Source: Thermoleophilia bacterium
Lineage (GTDB): Bacteria; Actinomycetota; Thermoleophilia; Miltoncostaeales; Miltoncostaeaceae
DNA: 43,364 nt
Reading direction: 5' to 3'
NCBI GenBank assembly: GCA_028285405.1
Contig: JANQPH010000009.1
Span: forward strand, 1-43,364
Made by a program: the position numbers and the translations under genes. The notes under the pieces are model-generated. The model was not told the DNA's origin. It saw nothing but the letters and a program-made list of their open reading frames with translations, and searched no databases. Below, in pieces: positions 1-7,753 of this stretch. How positions within the stretch are numbered: position 1 is the first letter of the stretch; every line of letters starts with the position of its first letter.

Positions 1-385
<385 letters not shown>

Positions 386-436
386 CTTTTCACGCCGGCG
401 TGTCGCTATGCAGTCTTGAGGGTATGCCCTCGAGGG

Positions 437-556
437 TTCCCGGTGGTCATAGCGAGGGGGAAACACCTCTTCCCATTCCGAACAGAGCAGTTAAGCTCCT
501 CTGCGCCGATGGTACTCCGGACGAGGGTCCGCGGGAGAGTAGGTCGCCGCCGGGAT
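437..556 (+). rRNA. rrf: 5S ribosomal RNA
   Basis: The 5' strand TCCCGGTGGT (438-447) pairs with GCCGCCGGGA (546-555) to form helix I, with G-U pairs only near its inner end. Between them are the conserved 5S segments GCGAGGGGGAAACACC and CATTCCGAACAGAG. The length of about 118 bases is normal. It is the last gene of the rRNA operon and is followed at once by an intrinsic terminator. Confidence 0.95.
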
Positions 557-566
557 TGAGTTTGAG

Positions 567-597
567 AAAGGCCGGACTTTGTGTCCGGCCTTTTTGC
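567..597 (+). terminator. Intrinsic terminator of the rRNA operon
   Basis: An 11-base stem, AAAGGCCGGAC / GTCCGGCCTTT, closes a 5-base loop (TTTGT) and runs into a T-rich tail at 591-595. It is the only textbook stem plus T-tract terminator I found in the window, and it lies 11 bases after the 5S gene. Confidence 0.92.
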
Positions 598-629
598 GTT
601 TCGGTGGCCGTTCGCTGGGTGGAGCGAGC

Positions 630-635
630 TAGGCT
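630..635 (+). promoter_or_regulatory. Probable -10 element for the SDR gene
   Basis: TAGGCT lies 27 bases before the ATG at 663. It leaves a leader of about 20 bases containing the Shine-Dalgarno GGGAGGA at 653-659. It follows the rRNA terminator, so the SDR gene needs its own promoter. No convincing -35 hexamer is visible. Confidence 0.5.
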
Positions 636-662
636 GAATCTCGGCGAACTCCGGGAGGACTG

Positions 663-1361
663 ATGGCGGCGGCACGGGCGGTTGTGGTGACGGGCGCGAC
701 CGGAGGGCTCGGCGCCGGCGTGGTCGAGGCGCTGCTGGACGCGGGGTACCGGGTCATCGGCACGTGGATCGTCCCCGAGGAGCGAGACCGGGCGGTCGAG
801 CGGTTCGGCGATCGCGCGGAGTGGATTCAGCTGGACGTGGGCGCTCCCGAGTCCGTGGGGGCCCTGGCGGCCGAGCTCGGCCGGGACGGCGCGCCGTGGG
901 GGGTCGCCCACCTGGTCGGGGGCTTTCACGCCGGCGATCCGGTTCCCGGGATGGATCTCACGGCGCTCGACACGCAGGTCGCGCTCAACTTGCGGACGGC
1001 GGCGGTGGTGATGCGCGGCTTCCTTCCGGGGCTCGTGGAACGCGGTGGCGGGCGGCTGGTGGCCATCTCGAGTCGGGCCGCCGTGCGGCCGTTCGGCGGG
1101 GGTGGCGCCTACGCGGCGTCGAAGGCCGCGCTCATCGCACTGACCGGCGCCGCGTCCGAGGACGTGAAGGCATCCGGGGTCACGGTGAACTGCCTCCTTC
1201 CCAGCGTCATCGACACGCCCGGGAACCGGGCGGCGATGCCCGACGCGGACCCGTCCGACTGGGTCGCCCCGACGCAGATCGGCGAGCTGATCGCCTATCT
1301 CATGAGCGATGGCGGTGCCGCCGTCACGGGCGCCGCGCTGCCGGTCGACGGGCGGGTCTGA
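663..1361 (+). CDS. SDR family NAD(P)-dependent oxidoreductase
   Basis: The 232-residue protein is a classical short-chain dehydrogenase, predicted to oxidise or reduce a hydroxyl/carbonyl substrate with NAD(P)H in the cytosol. The N-terminal TGATGGLGAG motif (residues 10-19) binds the dinucleotide. An ISS segment supplies the catalytic Ser, and AYAASK supplies the Tyr-x3-Lys pair. Length is typical. The ATG has a good Shine-Dalgarno (GGGAGGA, 653-659). The substrate cannot be told from sequence. It sits alone between the rRNA operon and an FAD oxidoreductase gene 29 bases downstream, which has its own -10 element, so joint function is not implied. Confidence 0.9.
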   Translation: MAAARAVVVTGATGGLGAGVVEALLDAGYRVIGTWIVPEERDRAVERFGDRAEWIQLDVGAPESVGALAAELGRDGAPWGVAHLVGGFHAGDPVPGMDLTALDTQVALNLRTAAVVMRGFLPGLVERGGGRLVAISSRAAVRPFGGGGAYAASKAALIALTGAASEDVKASGVTVNCLLPSVIDTPGNRAAMPDADPSDWVAPTQIGELIAYLMSDGGAAVTGAALPVDGRV

Positions 1362-1378
1362 GCGACCAGCGCTGCGGG

Positions 1379-1384
1379 TAGGAT
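1379..1384 (+). promoter_or_regulatory. -10 element of a probable leaderless promoter
   Basis: TAGGAT ends 6 bases before the GTG at 1391, with no Shine-Dalgarno between. Transcription would start at or within a base of the start codon. It would drive the FAD oxidoreductase-xseA-xseB operon. Confidence 0.6.
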
Positions 1385-1390
1385 CGCCGG

Positions 1391-2713
1391 GTGAGCACGA
1401 GTGATGGGGCTCCAGACTGCGTCGTGATCGGGGGAGGCCTGTCGGGCCTCGCGGCCGCGCACGCGCTGCTTCGGGCGGGGCGGACCGTCCACCTCGTCGA
1501 GGCCGCCGACGAACTCGGGGGCCGGGCGCGGACGTCGTGGCATCGGGGACGGCCCGTCGACGAGGGCTTCCAGGTGCTCCTGCGTGGCTATCGCGAGGTC
1601 CGGGCCCTCGCCGGTGCCGTCGGCATGCCGCGGCACGACATGCGGCCGATCTCGGGCGGCGCGGTCTTCCAGCACGGCGACCGCCGGCACCAGCTCGCCG
1701 GCGGCCCCGCCGGTATTGCCCGGTTTTCCGGGTTGTCGGGTGGCGAGCGGCTTCGGTTCGCGCGCTTTGCCGCGGAGGTGCTGCGCCGACCCGAGGCGGC
1801 GCTCGCGGAGCCCGCCACGGAGGCGCAGACCGCTGCCGAGCTGCTGGTCGAGCTCGGCTTCTCCCGCGAGGCGATCGACGGGGTCTTCCGCCCGCTGTTC
1901 GGGCCGATCCTGCTGGACCGCACGCTGTCCACCGACCCTGGCTACTTCCGCTGGCTGGTGGCGATGCTGGCCCGCGGGCCGGCGATGATCCCGAGCGACG
2001 GCCTCGGCATGGTCTCGGACTGGACCGCATCGTCGGCGCGCCAGCTCGGCGCGACCATCGAGACGGGGACCCGGGCCACCGGCTTCGGGCTGGACGCGAC
2101 CGCGACGCGTGTCGCGCAGGTGCGCCTGGAGGGCGGGCGGACGCTTCGGCCCGCGTACACCGTGCTGGCCGTCGACCCGCCGGCCGCCGAGGCGCTGCTC
2201 GCCGAGCACGACCCCGGGACGGTGCGCCGGCTGCCCCGTGATCCGGCCGGCACCGTCACAGCGGCGTTCGCGCTCAGCGAGCCGCTCTACCGCGGCAAGG
2301 CGATCGTCCTGGACTGCGACCCGCCCGCGGACGAGCGCGATCGCGTCGACCTGGTCTGCCAGACGACGAACATCACCCGCCCGAACGTCCCGGGAGGCCC
2401 TCACATCCTCCTGGCCATGCGCGTCACGACGGGAGGCGGTCCGACCGACGGCATCGAGGACGCGACCGAGCGGGTGGTCCGGCGCTGGTCGCCTCGCTAC
2501 GACTGGATGCGCGGCGCCACGCACATCGGCACCTACGCGCACCCCTTCGCCCAGTTCCGGCTGTCGCCGGAGGTTCGACGCGAGCTGCCGGGCCCGCGCA
2601 CCGCGCTCGACAACGTGATCTTGGCCGGAGACCTCACGCGGCATCCCTCGGCCGAAGGCGCGGTGGGCAGCGGCCACCAGGCGGCGCGAATCGTGGACGC
2701 GCTCCTGCCGTGA
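1391..2713 (+). CDS. FAD-dependent amine oxidase-like oxidoreductase (phytoene desaturase / protoporphyrinogen oxidase superfamily)
   Basis: The 440-residue flavoprotein begins with a dinucleotide-binding fold: VIGGGLSGLAAA (residues 12-23), the ribose-binding Glu about 20 residues on (LVEAADELGG) and the GGRA motif at 43-46. The C terminus carries the second FAD contact (ILAGDLTRHPS ... EGAVGSGHQAA), typical of amine oxidase and carotenoid desaturase relatives. The substrate is unknown; carotenoid, porphyrin and amine oxidation are all possible. GTG start, leaderless by the -10 position. Its TGA overlaps the GTG of xseA, so the two are translationally coupled, though a functional link is not evident. 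Confidence 0.85.
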   Translation: MSTSDGAPDCVVIGGGLSGLAAAHALLRAGRTVHLVEAADELGGRARTSWHRGRPVDEGFQVLLRGYREVRALAGAVGMPRHDMRPISGGAVFQHGDRRHQLAGGPAGIARFSGLSGGERLRFARFAAEVLRRPEAALAEPATEAQTAAELLVELGFSREAIDGVFRPLFGPILLDRTLSTDPGYFRWLVAMLARGPAMIPSDGLGMVSDWTASSARQLGATIETGTRATGFGLDATATRVAQVRLEGGRTLRPAYTVLAVDPPAAEALLAEHDPGTVRRLPRDPAGTVTAAFALSEPLYRGKAIVLDCDPPADERDRVDLVCQTTNITRPNVPGGPHILLAMRVTTGGGPTDGIEDATERVVRRWSPRYDWMRGATHIGTYAHPFAQFRLSPEVRRELPGPRTALDNVILAGDLTRHPSAEGAVGSGHQAARIVDALLP

Positions 2714-3975
2714 AGCTCGTCGGCGGCCGTCGGGTCTTCAGCCTGGCGGAGGTGTCGTCGGCGATCGCGCGCCGCTTCGAGGACGTGCCCTCGTTCTGGC
2801 TCGAGGGCGAGATGCGCGACCTGCGCCCACGCCGCGGGCAGGTCTTCTTCCGCCTGGCGGAGGGGGAGGAGTCGATCGCCGCGTCGATGAACGCCATCGT
2901 GTTCGAGCGTCTCGCGCGGCGACCTGAGGACGGCACGAGGGTGCACGCCTACGGGCGGGTCTCCTTCTACCGGCGCCGCAACGAGCTGAGCCTGCGGATC
3001 GAGCGCCTCGAGGAGACCGGTGAAGGGCTGCTGCGAGCGCGGATCGCGGAGCTGCGCGGGAGGCTCGAGGCCGACGGCCTGCTGGATCCCGCTCGAAAGC
3101 GACGGCTGCCGCTGCTCCCGCGCCGCGTCGGCCTGGTCGCGAGCGCCGACGGCTCGGCGTGGCACGACGTGCTCGTGAACGTCGCGGCGCGGTTCCCGGG
3201 CGCGGACGTGGTCGCCGCCGATGCGCTCGTGCAGGGTGACGCGGCCCCGGCGTCGATCGTCGCCGCACTCGAGCAGATCGTCGCGCTGCCGCGCGTCGAT
3301 GTCGTGATCCTCGCGCGCGGGGGCGGCTCCCTCGAGGACCTGATGGCCTTCAACTCCGAGTTGGTGTGCCGAGCGGTCGCCGCGGCGCCGGTGCCCGTCG
3401 TCTCGGCCATCGGGCACGAGGACGACGTCACGCTGTGCGACGAGGTCGCGGACCTGCGCGTCTCGACCCCGACCAAGGCGGCCGAGGCCGTGGTGCCCGA
3501 CCGGGAGGCCCTCGAGGTCCGCCTCGATGCGGCGGATGCGGCGATGCGCCGTGCGCTCGCCCGGGGCGCGGCTGATGCGAGATCGGCGCTGGAGCACGGA
3601 TCGGGACGCCTGGCGCGCGGACTCCGGTCCCGTGGCAGGCGCGCCGAGGACCTCCTCGGGAGCCTCGACGGGCGGATGCGGTCCGGTCTTGCCAGGAACG
3701 CGGTCAGCGCGGCCGAGGGCCTCGCTCGCGCCGAGCGGGGGCTGGTGGCCGGAGCACAGGGCGTCGCCCGCAACGCCGGGCGCGACGTCGATCGGCTGGG
3801 GCGCATGCTCGAGCTGCTCTCGCCCGAGCGGACCGTGTCGCGCGGGTATGCGATCGTCCGGGGGGAGGGCGACCGCGTCGTTGCGGGCGTCGAGGGGATC
3901 GTGGCGGGGTCGTCGGTCTCGGTGGAGATGCGCGACGGCCGCCTGACAGCGGATGTCACGGGGGTCGAGCGGTGA
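2710..3975 (+). CDS. xseA: Exodeoxyribonuclease VII large subunit
   Basis: XseA is the catalytic subunit of exonuclease VII, which degrades single-stranded DNA from both ends to short oligonucleotides during repair. The N-terminal OB fold (about residues 1-105) is followed by the nuclease core, with RRVGLVAS, ARGGGSLEDLMAFN (about 202-215) and the IGHEDDVTLCDEVADLR segment (about 234-250), then a long Arg/Ala-rich coiled region and the ERTVSRGYAIVR end domain. At 421 residues it matches the family. The GTG start overlaps the upstream TGA (GTGA, 2710-2713), and its own stop overlaps the xseB start in the same way. Confidence 0.97.
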   Translation: MKLVGGRRVFSLAEVSSAIARRFEDVPSFWLEGEMRDLRPRRGQVFFRLAEGEESIAASMNAIVFERLARRPEDGTRVHAYGRVSFYRRRNELSLRIERLEETGEGLLRARIAELRGRLEADGLLDPARKRRLPLLPRRVGLVASADGSAWHDVLVNVAARFPGADVVAADALVQGDAAPASIVAALEQIVALPRVDVVILARGGGSLEDLMAFNSELVCRAVAAAPVPVVSAIGHEDDVTLCDEVADLRVSTPTKAAEAVVPDREALEVRLDAADAAMRRALARGAADARSALEHGSGRLARGLRSRGRRAEDLLGSLDGRMRSGLARNAVSAAEGLARAERGLVAGAQGVARNAGRDVDRLGRMLELLSPERTVSRGYAIVRGEGDRVVAGVEGIVAGSSVSVEMRDGRLTADVTGVER

Positions 3976-4271
3976 GCGACGAGGCGAGGCCCGCGGCGGG
4001 CGACGATCCGCACACGTTCGAGCGGTCGCTCAAGGCGCTCGAGGCGATCGTCGTCCGATTGGAGCAGGGCGAGGTCGGTCTCGAGGAGGCCGTCTCGCTC
4101 TTCGAGCAGGGCCGCGAGCACCTCGAGCACTGCCGGGAGCGGCTGGCGCTCGCACAGGCACGGATCGAGGAGCTCACGGGTGCGCCCGACAGCCCCCCCG
4201 CCGACCCGCTGGAGGGCGGCGGGGTGGGGTCGCGCGGACCGCTGGATCAGGAGGGAAGCGGCCCGAGGTAG
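3972..4271 (+). CDS. xseB: Exodeoxyribonuclease VII small subunit
   Basis: XseB is the small helical subunit that decorates the coiled region of XseA and activates it. The family signature is clear: FERSLKALEAIVVRLEQGEV followed by LEEAVSLFEQG (residues 17-47). The 99-residue length includes a C-terminal tail of about 28 residues rich in Gly and Pro that lies outside the family core. GTG start at the GTGA overlap with xseA. The last 25 bases overlap, tail to tail, the end of the secreted collagen-like gene on the other strand. Confidence 0.95.
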   Translation: MSDEARPAAGDDPHTFERSLKALEAIVVRLEQGEVGLEEAVSLFEQGREHLEHCRERLALAQARIEELTGAPDSPPADPLEGGGVGSRGPLDQEGSGPR

Positions 4272-5206
4272 ACGATCGACAGGTTGTCGAGCGTCGCGTT
4301 GTCGGGTGGATCGGCGGTCCTCGCCTGAACGATGAACCGGTCGCCGGCCTGGGCCGTGAACTGCGTCGCTCCGGTGAGCGCGTGGGCGACGACGTTCGTA
4401 TCCGAGTTGCCCCCCGCGACGATCGCCGTGAGCGGCGTGCTGCCGCGCAGGCGCACGATCTCGACGAGACGCTGCTTGTCGTTTGGCGGGGCAACTCCGG
4501 GAAACTGGACCGACACCGAGATGGCGTAGACGCCGTCACGGGGGACGTCGACACCGAGCTGGTCGGCGCCGTTGAAGAACGGGCCGGTGTCGTACCCGCC
4601 GTTGATCGCCGACCCCGGGTTCACGTCGAGCGGGAACGGGGTCCCCGCGGGCGCGGTGCTCAGGCTGGTCTGGGCTCCGCGCCCCTGGAACCCGAGCGGG
4701 GCCGCCAGCTCGGGTGCCCCGACCGTGCCCGGCCCGAGCGTCGGGTTGGGGTAGGTGCCGGCGAGATCGCCGCCCGCGGCGACGCCGTTGATCGTGGCGT
4801 TCGACCCGGCGGGCCCTGCTGGCCCCTGTGGTCCGGGCGTTCCGGCGGCCTCGATCACCGCCCGGTATGCCGGGTCGACCTTCGACGCGTCGATCGCGCC
4901 GTCCGCGATCGTCTCGCGGGGCAGCCCCCCGCCCACGGCCCGCTGCTGGACGATCGGCCCGCTCTTGGCGCCGACCTGCTCGCCGTTCTCGCCCAGATAG
5001 ACGCCGAGCAGGTTCCAGACGCGCTTGCCCATGTTGATTCCGGCGCTTGCACGTGTGCTCGCCGCCTTCGCCTCGGCGCTGGCCTCGGCCGCGCTCGGAC
5101 CTGCCTGCGCTCCCGCCTCGCCGGTTCCGGCGTCGATGGCGAGGATGCCGCCGGCACCGAGCGCCGCGCCCACGGCGATGCCGGCGAGGATCGGACTCCT
5201 CCGCAT
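4247..5206 (-). CDS. Secreted protein with a short collagen-like segment and a C1q/TNF-like C-terminal domain
   Basis: The 319-residue protein has an N-terminal export signal (two Arg, then a hydrophobic stretch over residues 5-24). An Ala-rich helical region follows, then four Gly-X-Y triplets (GTPGPQGPAGPAG, 122-134), then GGDLAGTYPNP (145-155), a motif common in phage tail fibres and actinobacterial surface proteins. The C-terminal 135 residues alternate beta-strand patterns (DGVYAISVSVQFPG ... IVAGGNSDTNVV ... AGDRFIVQA) like the trimeric C1q/TNF jelly roll. Such proteins usually form exported trimers; ligand unknown. ATG start with GAGGGGG Shine-Dalgarno upstream. Domain calls rest on pattern, not on a search. 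Confidence 0.75.
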   Translation of the reverse strand: MRRSPILAGIAVGAALGAGGILAIDAGTGEAGAQAGPSAAEASAEAKAASTRASAGINMGKRVWNLLGVYLGENGEQVGAKSGPIVQQRAVGGGLPRETIADGAIDASKVDPAYRAVIEAAGTPGPQGPAGPAGSNATINGVAAGGDLAGTYPNPTLGPGTVGAPELAAPLGFQGRGAQTSLSTAPAGTPFPLDVNPGSAINGGYDTGPFFNGADQLGVDVPRDGVYAISVSVQFPGVAPPNDKQRLVEIVRLRGSTPLTAIVAGGNSDTNVVAHALTGATQFTAQAGDRFIVQARTADPPDNATLDNLSIVYLGPLPS

Positions 5207-5359
5207 TGACTCCCCCTCATTGATGAGTTTCGGCGAAGAAGCCTGGTGCAGGCGTCCGGCGTTGCCAATGCGGATCCGGCCCCGACGACGGCCTCGGTCG
5301 CGGGGCGTCCGACAGCGCTCCCGGAGGGGGCACGACCTCGCCGAACCCTCTCGTCGTGC

Positions 5360-5959
5360 TCAGGCCGCCCGTGCTGCGGCGCGTGGGCTGCCCGCTACCC
5401 GCGCCCGGCGCCATCGCTCGAGCCGCTTCAGGTCGCGCTCGATCTGCCCCATGGGGACCTGGCAGTCGACGCTCGAGACGTTCGCGAACGCCAGCAGCTG
5501 CTCCTCGTCGGAGCGGAGCGTCATCCACTTGGCGAGCATGTCGTCACCCGCCGGCAGCATCTCGACCTCGCCGTTCGGGCGCCGCTCTGGGAACTCGATG
5601 CAGTACTCGCGCACCGGCGCCATCGAGCGCGGCAGCAGCGCCACGACGGGCAGGTTGGGGTAGATGAGGTAGCGGTACCTGGGCCCCGGGGCCTGCGCGC
5701 GATCGGGCCGGAGCGGGCGCCGACCGTCGACGCACATGAACCCCAGGTCGCGGTACATCTCCCACTCCTCGCGGTTCACGACCGATCGAAGGAGCTTCAG
5801 CGAGCGCTGCTCGGCGTGGGCGCGGCTGAGGCGGGGCTCACCGACCCATGAGCGCGCCCTGCGGCGCCTGGCCCGGCGCCGCGACACGGCCACATGGCGC
5901 GCGACGGCAGCGACGATGGCGAGGCAGCTGACGAGGAGGAGGACCCAGAGGCCGGTCAC
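5360..5959 (-). CDS. Uncharacterised protein with one N-terminal membrane segment
   Basis: I do not recognise a named family. The 199-residue protein has one membrane helix (residues 4-20), a very basic Arg stretch (27-37) marking the cytosolic side, and a soluble domain of about 150 residues. That domain contains LLRSVVNREEWEMYRDLGF, then RYRYLIYPNLPVVALLP, REYCIEFPE, and DDMLAKWMTLRSDEEQLLAFAN. The last segment resembles a motif I recall from uncharacterised actinobacterial proteins (inference). The GTG start is set by the GTGA overlap with the upstream gene's stop at 5956-5959; the reading frame continues further upstream but lacks support there. Confidence 0.7.
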   Translation of the reverse strand: MTGLWVLLLVSCLAIVAAVARHVAVSRRRARRRRARSWVGEPRLSRAHAEQRSLKLLRSVVNREEWEMYRDLGFMCVDGRRPLRPDRAQAPGPRYRYLIYPNLPVVALLPRSMAPVREYCIEFPERRPNGEVEMLPAGDDMLAKWMTLRSDEEQLLAFANVSSVDCQVPMGQIERDLKRLERWRRARVAGSPRAAARAA

Positions 5960-6228
5960 GACCGCGGCCGGTGCGCGCCGGGCGCACCGCCCATCGCCCG
6001 TGGCCAGAACAGCACGCGATCGGCTCCGGCGGGGATCTGGTCGAAGTCCGTCACCAGGAGCGCCTCGCGCCGGCCTCCCTGCTCCTGGAGCGGAACGCCC
6101 GCCCACATGCCCTCGTCCAGCTGGCGGCGAAACTCTCGGACGAGCTGCTCGCGCTCGTCGTCGAGCCGCGGATCGCCCTCGGTGATGACCGTCTCACCGT
6201 ACCCGGGCATCATGCGCAGGAACTTCAT
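5956..6228 (-). CDS. Small uncharacterised soluble protein
   Basis: The 90-residue protein has no signal peptide or membrane segment. It opens with MKFLRMMPGYGETVI, continues with an acidic/basic helix (DDEREQLVREFRRQLDEG) and ends in a strand pattern (VTDFDQIPAGADRVLFWPRAMGG) plus a short Pro/Arg tail. The alpha/beta order suggests a small compact fold, but I cannot name it. ATG with GGAGGG Shine-Dalgarno. It is the first gene of a two-gene operon, joined by a 4-base overlap to the membrane-anchored protein downstream, so the two probably act together. Confidence 0.65.
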   Translation of the reverse strand: MKFLRMMPGYGETVITEGDPRLDDEREQLVREFRRQLDEGMWAGVPLQEQGGRREALLVTDFDQIPAGADRVLFWPRAMGGAPGAHRPRS

Positions 6229-6266
6229 CGACCCTCCGGCCCCGCGGGGCGCCGCCGAGGCATGCG

Positions 6267-6272
6267 GTTATA
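6267..6272 (-). promoter_or_regulatory. Probable -10 element of the two-gene unknown operon
   Basis: TATAAC on the minus strand lies 38 bases before the ATG at 6228, leaving a leader that contains the GGAGGG Shine-Dalgarno. No clear -35 hexamer was found. Confidence 0.4.
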
Positions 6273-6324
6273 CCGGCAGCTCACGAGGCCCGCAATCCGC
6301 CCAGGCCTCGGCCGCAAGGACCGC

Positions 6325-6543
6325 CTACTCCGCAGATTCCGGAACGGCAGCCTCGGCGGCGGCGAACCCGATCTTCGAGTGGGTGCCGTCGCATAACGGC
6401 TTGTTCTCCGATGCGCCGCAGCGGCAGAGGGCGATCATGTCCTTCTCCGCCGTCTGCGTGTTGCCGTCTGCATCGACCAGCTCGATCGGGCCTGAGACGA
6501 GGTACGGTCCGTTCTTCGTGACCCGGATCTCGACGTCGGACAT
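6325..6543 (-). CDS. CDGSH-type iron-sulfur domain protein
   Basis: The 72-residue protein is built around CRCGASENKPLCDGTHSKIGF (residues 40-60, written as two overlapping motifs CRCGASENKPLC and CDGTH). This matches the family pattern C-x-C-x2-S-x3-P-x-C-D-G-[STA]-H, in which three Cys and one His hold a labile [2Fe-2S] cluster. Roles in the family include electron or cluster transfer and redox sensing; no membrane anchor is present here. ATG start with an AAGGAG Shine-Dalgarno 5 bases away. It is divergent from a class V aminotransferase-fold gene, 18 bases apart. Confidence 0.93.
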   Translation of the reverse strand: MSDVEIRVTKNGPYLVSGPIELVDADGNTQTAEKDMIALCRCGASENKPLCDGTHSKIGFAAAEAAVPESAE

Positions 6544-6561
6544 GACGCTCCTTCCGCTCTC

Positions 6562-7740
6562 GTGACGACCGCCACGGATCCTACGCCCGACGGGCGGGAT
6601 CTGACCACCGTCAGAGCCCAGCTGCCGAGCCTGGCGGAGGGTCCCTACCTCAACACGGGCGGCGCGGGGCCGATGCCGCGCGTTGCCGCAGAGGCGATCG
6701 CCCGTTCCGCCATGCGGTCCGCGTCGACGGGCCGCATGGGCCTGCCGGCCATCCTGGCCCTCGACGAGCACATGGCCGACCTGAGAACGGCGGTCGCGCG
6801 CGTGCTCCGAACGCAGGCGGAGCGCATCGCGATCGTCCAGAACACCACGCACGCGGTGAACGTCGTCGTGTGGGGGCTGGACTGGCACGCCGGTGACGAG
6901 GTGATCACCACCGCGCTCGAGCATCCGGGCGTCGGTGCCCCGCTGTTCGTGCTCGCAGCGCGCCACGGGGTCCGGGTCCAGGCGATTCCCCAGGACGAGG
7001 CGCACGACGATCTCGCCGGCGCTGTGGAGCGGCGCCTCGGCCCGCGCACGCGGCTCGTCGCGTTGTCGCATGTCGCGTATACAACTGGCGCGGCGCTGGA
7101 CGTCGCCGGCGCCGCCGCGGCGGCCGGGTCCTCGGGTGCGCTGACTCTGGTCGACGGTGCGCAGTCCGTCGGGGCGATCCCGGTCGATCCGCATGCGCTC
7201 GGGGTCGATGCCTATGCGGTTCCCGCCCAGAAGTGGCTGCTCGGGCCGGAGGGCCTCGGCGCGCTCTGGATCAGCGAGTCGGCCCAGGAGCGCGTCGCGC
7301 TGACGTTCGCGAGCTACGAGAGCGGCGACGGCCATCTTCCCGGCGGGGAGTTCCAGCCGCACTCGGCCGCCAGGCGCTACGAGCTGTCGACCCCGCCGGC
7401 GGACCTGGTCGCGGGGTGGAGGGCATCGCTCGACTGGCTCGAGGAGATCGGCTGGCCGTTCATCCACGCCCGTACGCTGGAGGTCACCAACCGCACGCGC
7501 GCCCTGCTGGAGCAGATCCCTGGTGTCACCGTCCTGACACCACCCGGCCCGCACGCGGGCCTCGTGTCCTTCTCGCTCGCCGGCCACGAGCCCAGCGCCA
7601 CGAATGCCGCGCTGGCCCGCATCGGCGTGATCATCCGGCCGATCGACCACCCCCCGTGTCTGCGCGCCTCGACGGGCTTCTTCACGAGCGACGACGACCT
7701 CGAGCGCCTGGCCGCCGAGATCGCCGCGCTCGCAGGCTGA
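6562..7740 (+). CDS. Class V aminotransferase-fold PLP enzyme (cysteine desulfurase / isopenicillin-N epimerase-like)
   Basis: The 392-residue fold-type I PLP enzyme has its Schiff-base Lys in AVPAQKWLLGPEGLG (Lys224), the pyridine-contacting Asp in VDGAQSVGAIPVD (Asp198), and TTALEHPGV and LSHVAYTTG around the cofactor. The C-terminal region runs straight into HPPCLRASTGFF without the His-His-Cys persulfide loop of SufS/IscS. Cys366 is adjacent to the Arg substrate site rather than on that loop, so true desulfurase activity is doubtful; an epimerase, C-S lyase or related role is as likely. GTG start, 18 bases from the divergent CDGSH gene; no Shine-Dalgarno. Confidence 0.85.
   Translation: MTTATDPTPDGRDLTTVRAQLPSLAEGPYLNTGGAGPMPRVAAEAIARSAMRSASTGRMGLPAILALDEHMADLRTAVARVLRTQAERIAIVQNTTHAVNVVVWGLDWHAGDEVITTALEHPGVGAPLFVLAARHGVRVQAIPQDEAHDDLAGAVERRLGPRTRLVALSHVAYTTGAALDVAGAAAAAGSSGALTLVDGAQSVGAIPVDPHALGVDAYAVPAQKWLLGPEGLGALWISESAQERVALTFASYESGDGHLPGGEFQPHSAARRYELSTPPADLVAGWRASLDWLEEIGWPFIHARTLEVTNRTRALLEQIPGVTVLTPPGPHAGLVSFSLAGHEPSATNAALARIGVIIRPIDHPPCLRASTGFFTSDDDLERLAAEIAALAG
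6578..6583 (-). promoter_or_regulatory. Probable -10 element of the CDGSH gene
   Basis: TAGGAT on the minus strand lies 34 bases before the ATG at 6543, inside the first codons of the divergent aminotransferase-fold gene. It gives a leader of about 28 bases carrying the AAGGAG Shine-Dalgarno. Confidence 0.5.
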
Positions 7741-7746
7741 TACCGT
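7741..7746 (+). promoter_or_regulatory. -10 element of a probable leaderless promoter for murA and the his operon
   Basis: TACCGT begins directly after the upstream stop codon and ends 7 bases before the murA GTG at 7754, with no Shine-Dalgarno. Since hisZ overlaps murA, this promoter may feed the whole murA-his-ridA run. Confidence 0.55.
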
Positions 7747-7753
7747 CATCGCG

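Noticed and set aside
447-2030. Long open frame on the minus strand across the 5S and SDR genes
   Set aside because: Arg/Pro/Gly-rich translation with no domain, antisense to rRNA and two clear genes; a product of high GC codon bias.
2533-3597. Open frame antisense to xseA
   Set aside because: No motif, no ribosome site, and exact overlap with a conserved gene.
4740-4850. GGDLAGTYPNP motif as a sign of prophage
   Set aside because: The motif is also common in actinobacterial surface proteins, and there is no capsid, terminase, portal or integrase gene nearby.
5956-6228. Gly-Gly near the C terminus of the 90-residue protein as a MoaD/ubiquitin-like tail
   Set aside because: Nine residues follow the Gly-Gly and no other beta-grasp signature is convincing.
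6562-7740. Naming the class V PLP enzyme as SufS/IscS
   Set aside because: The persulfide-bearing loop is missing, and no suf or isc genes are adjacent apart from the CDGSH gene.
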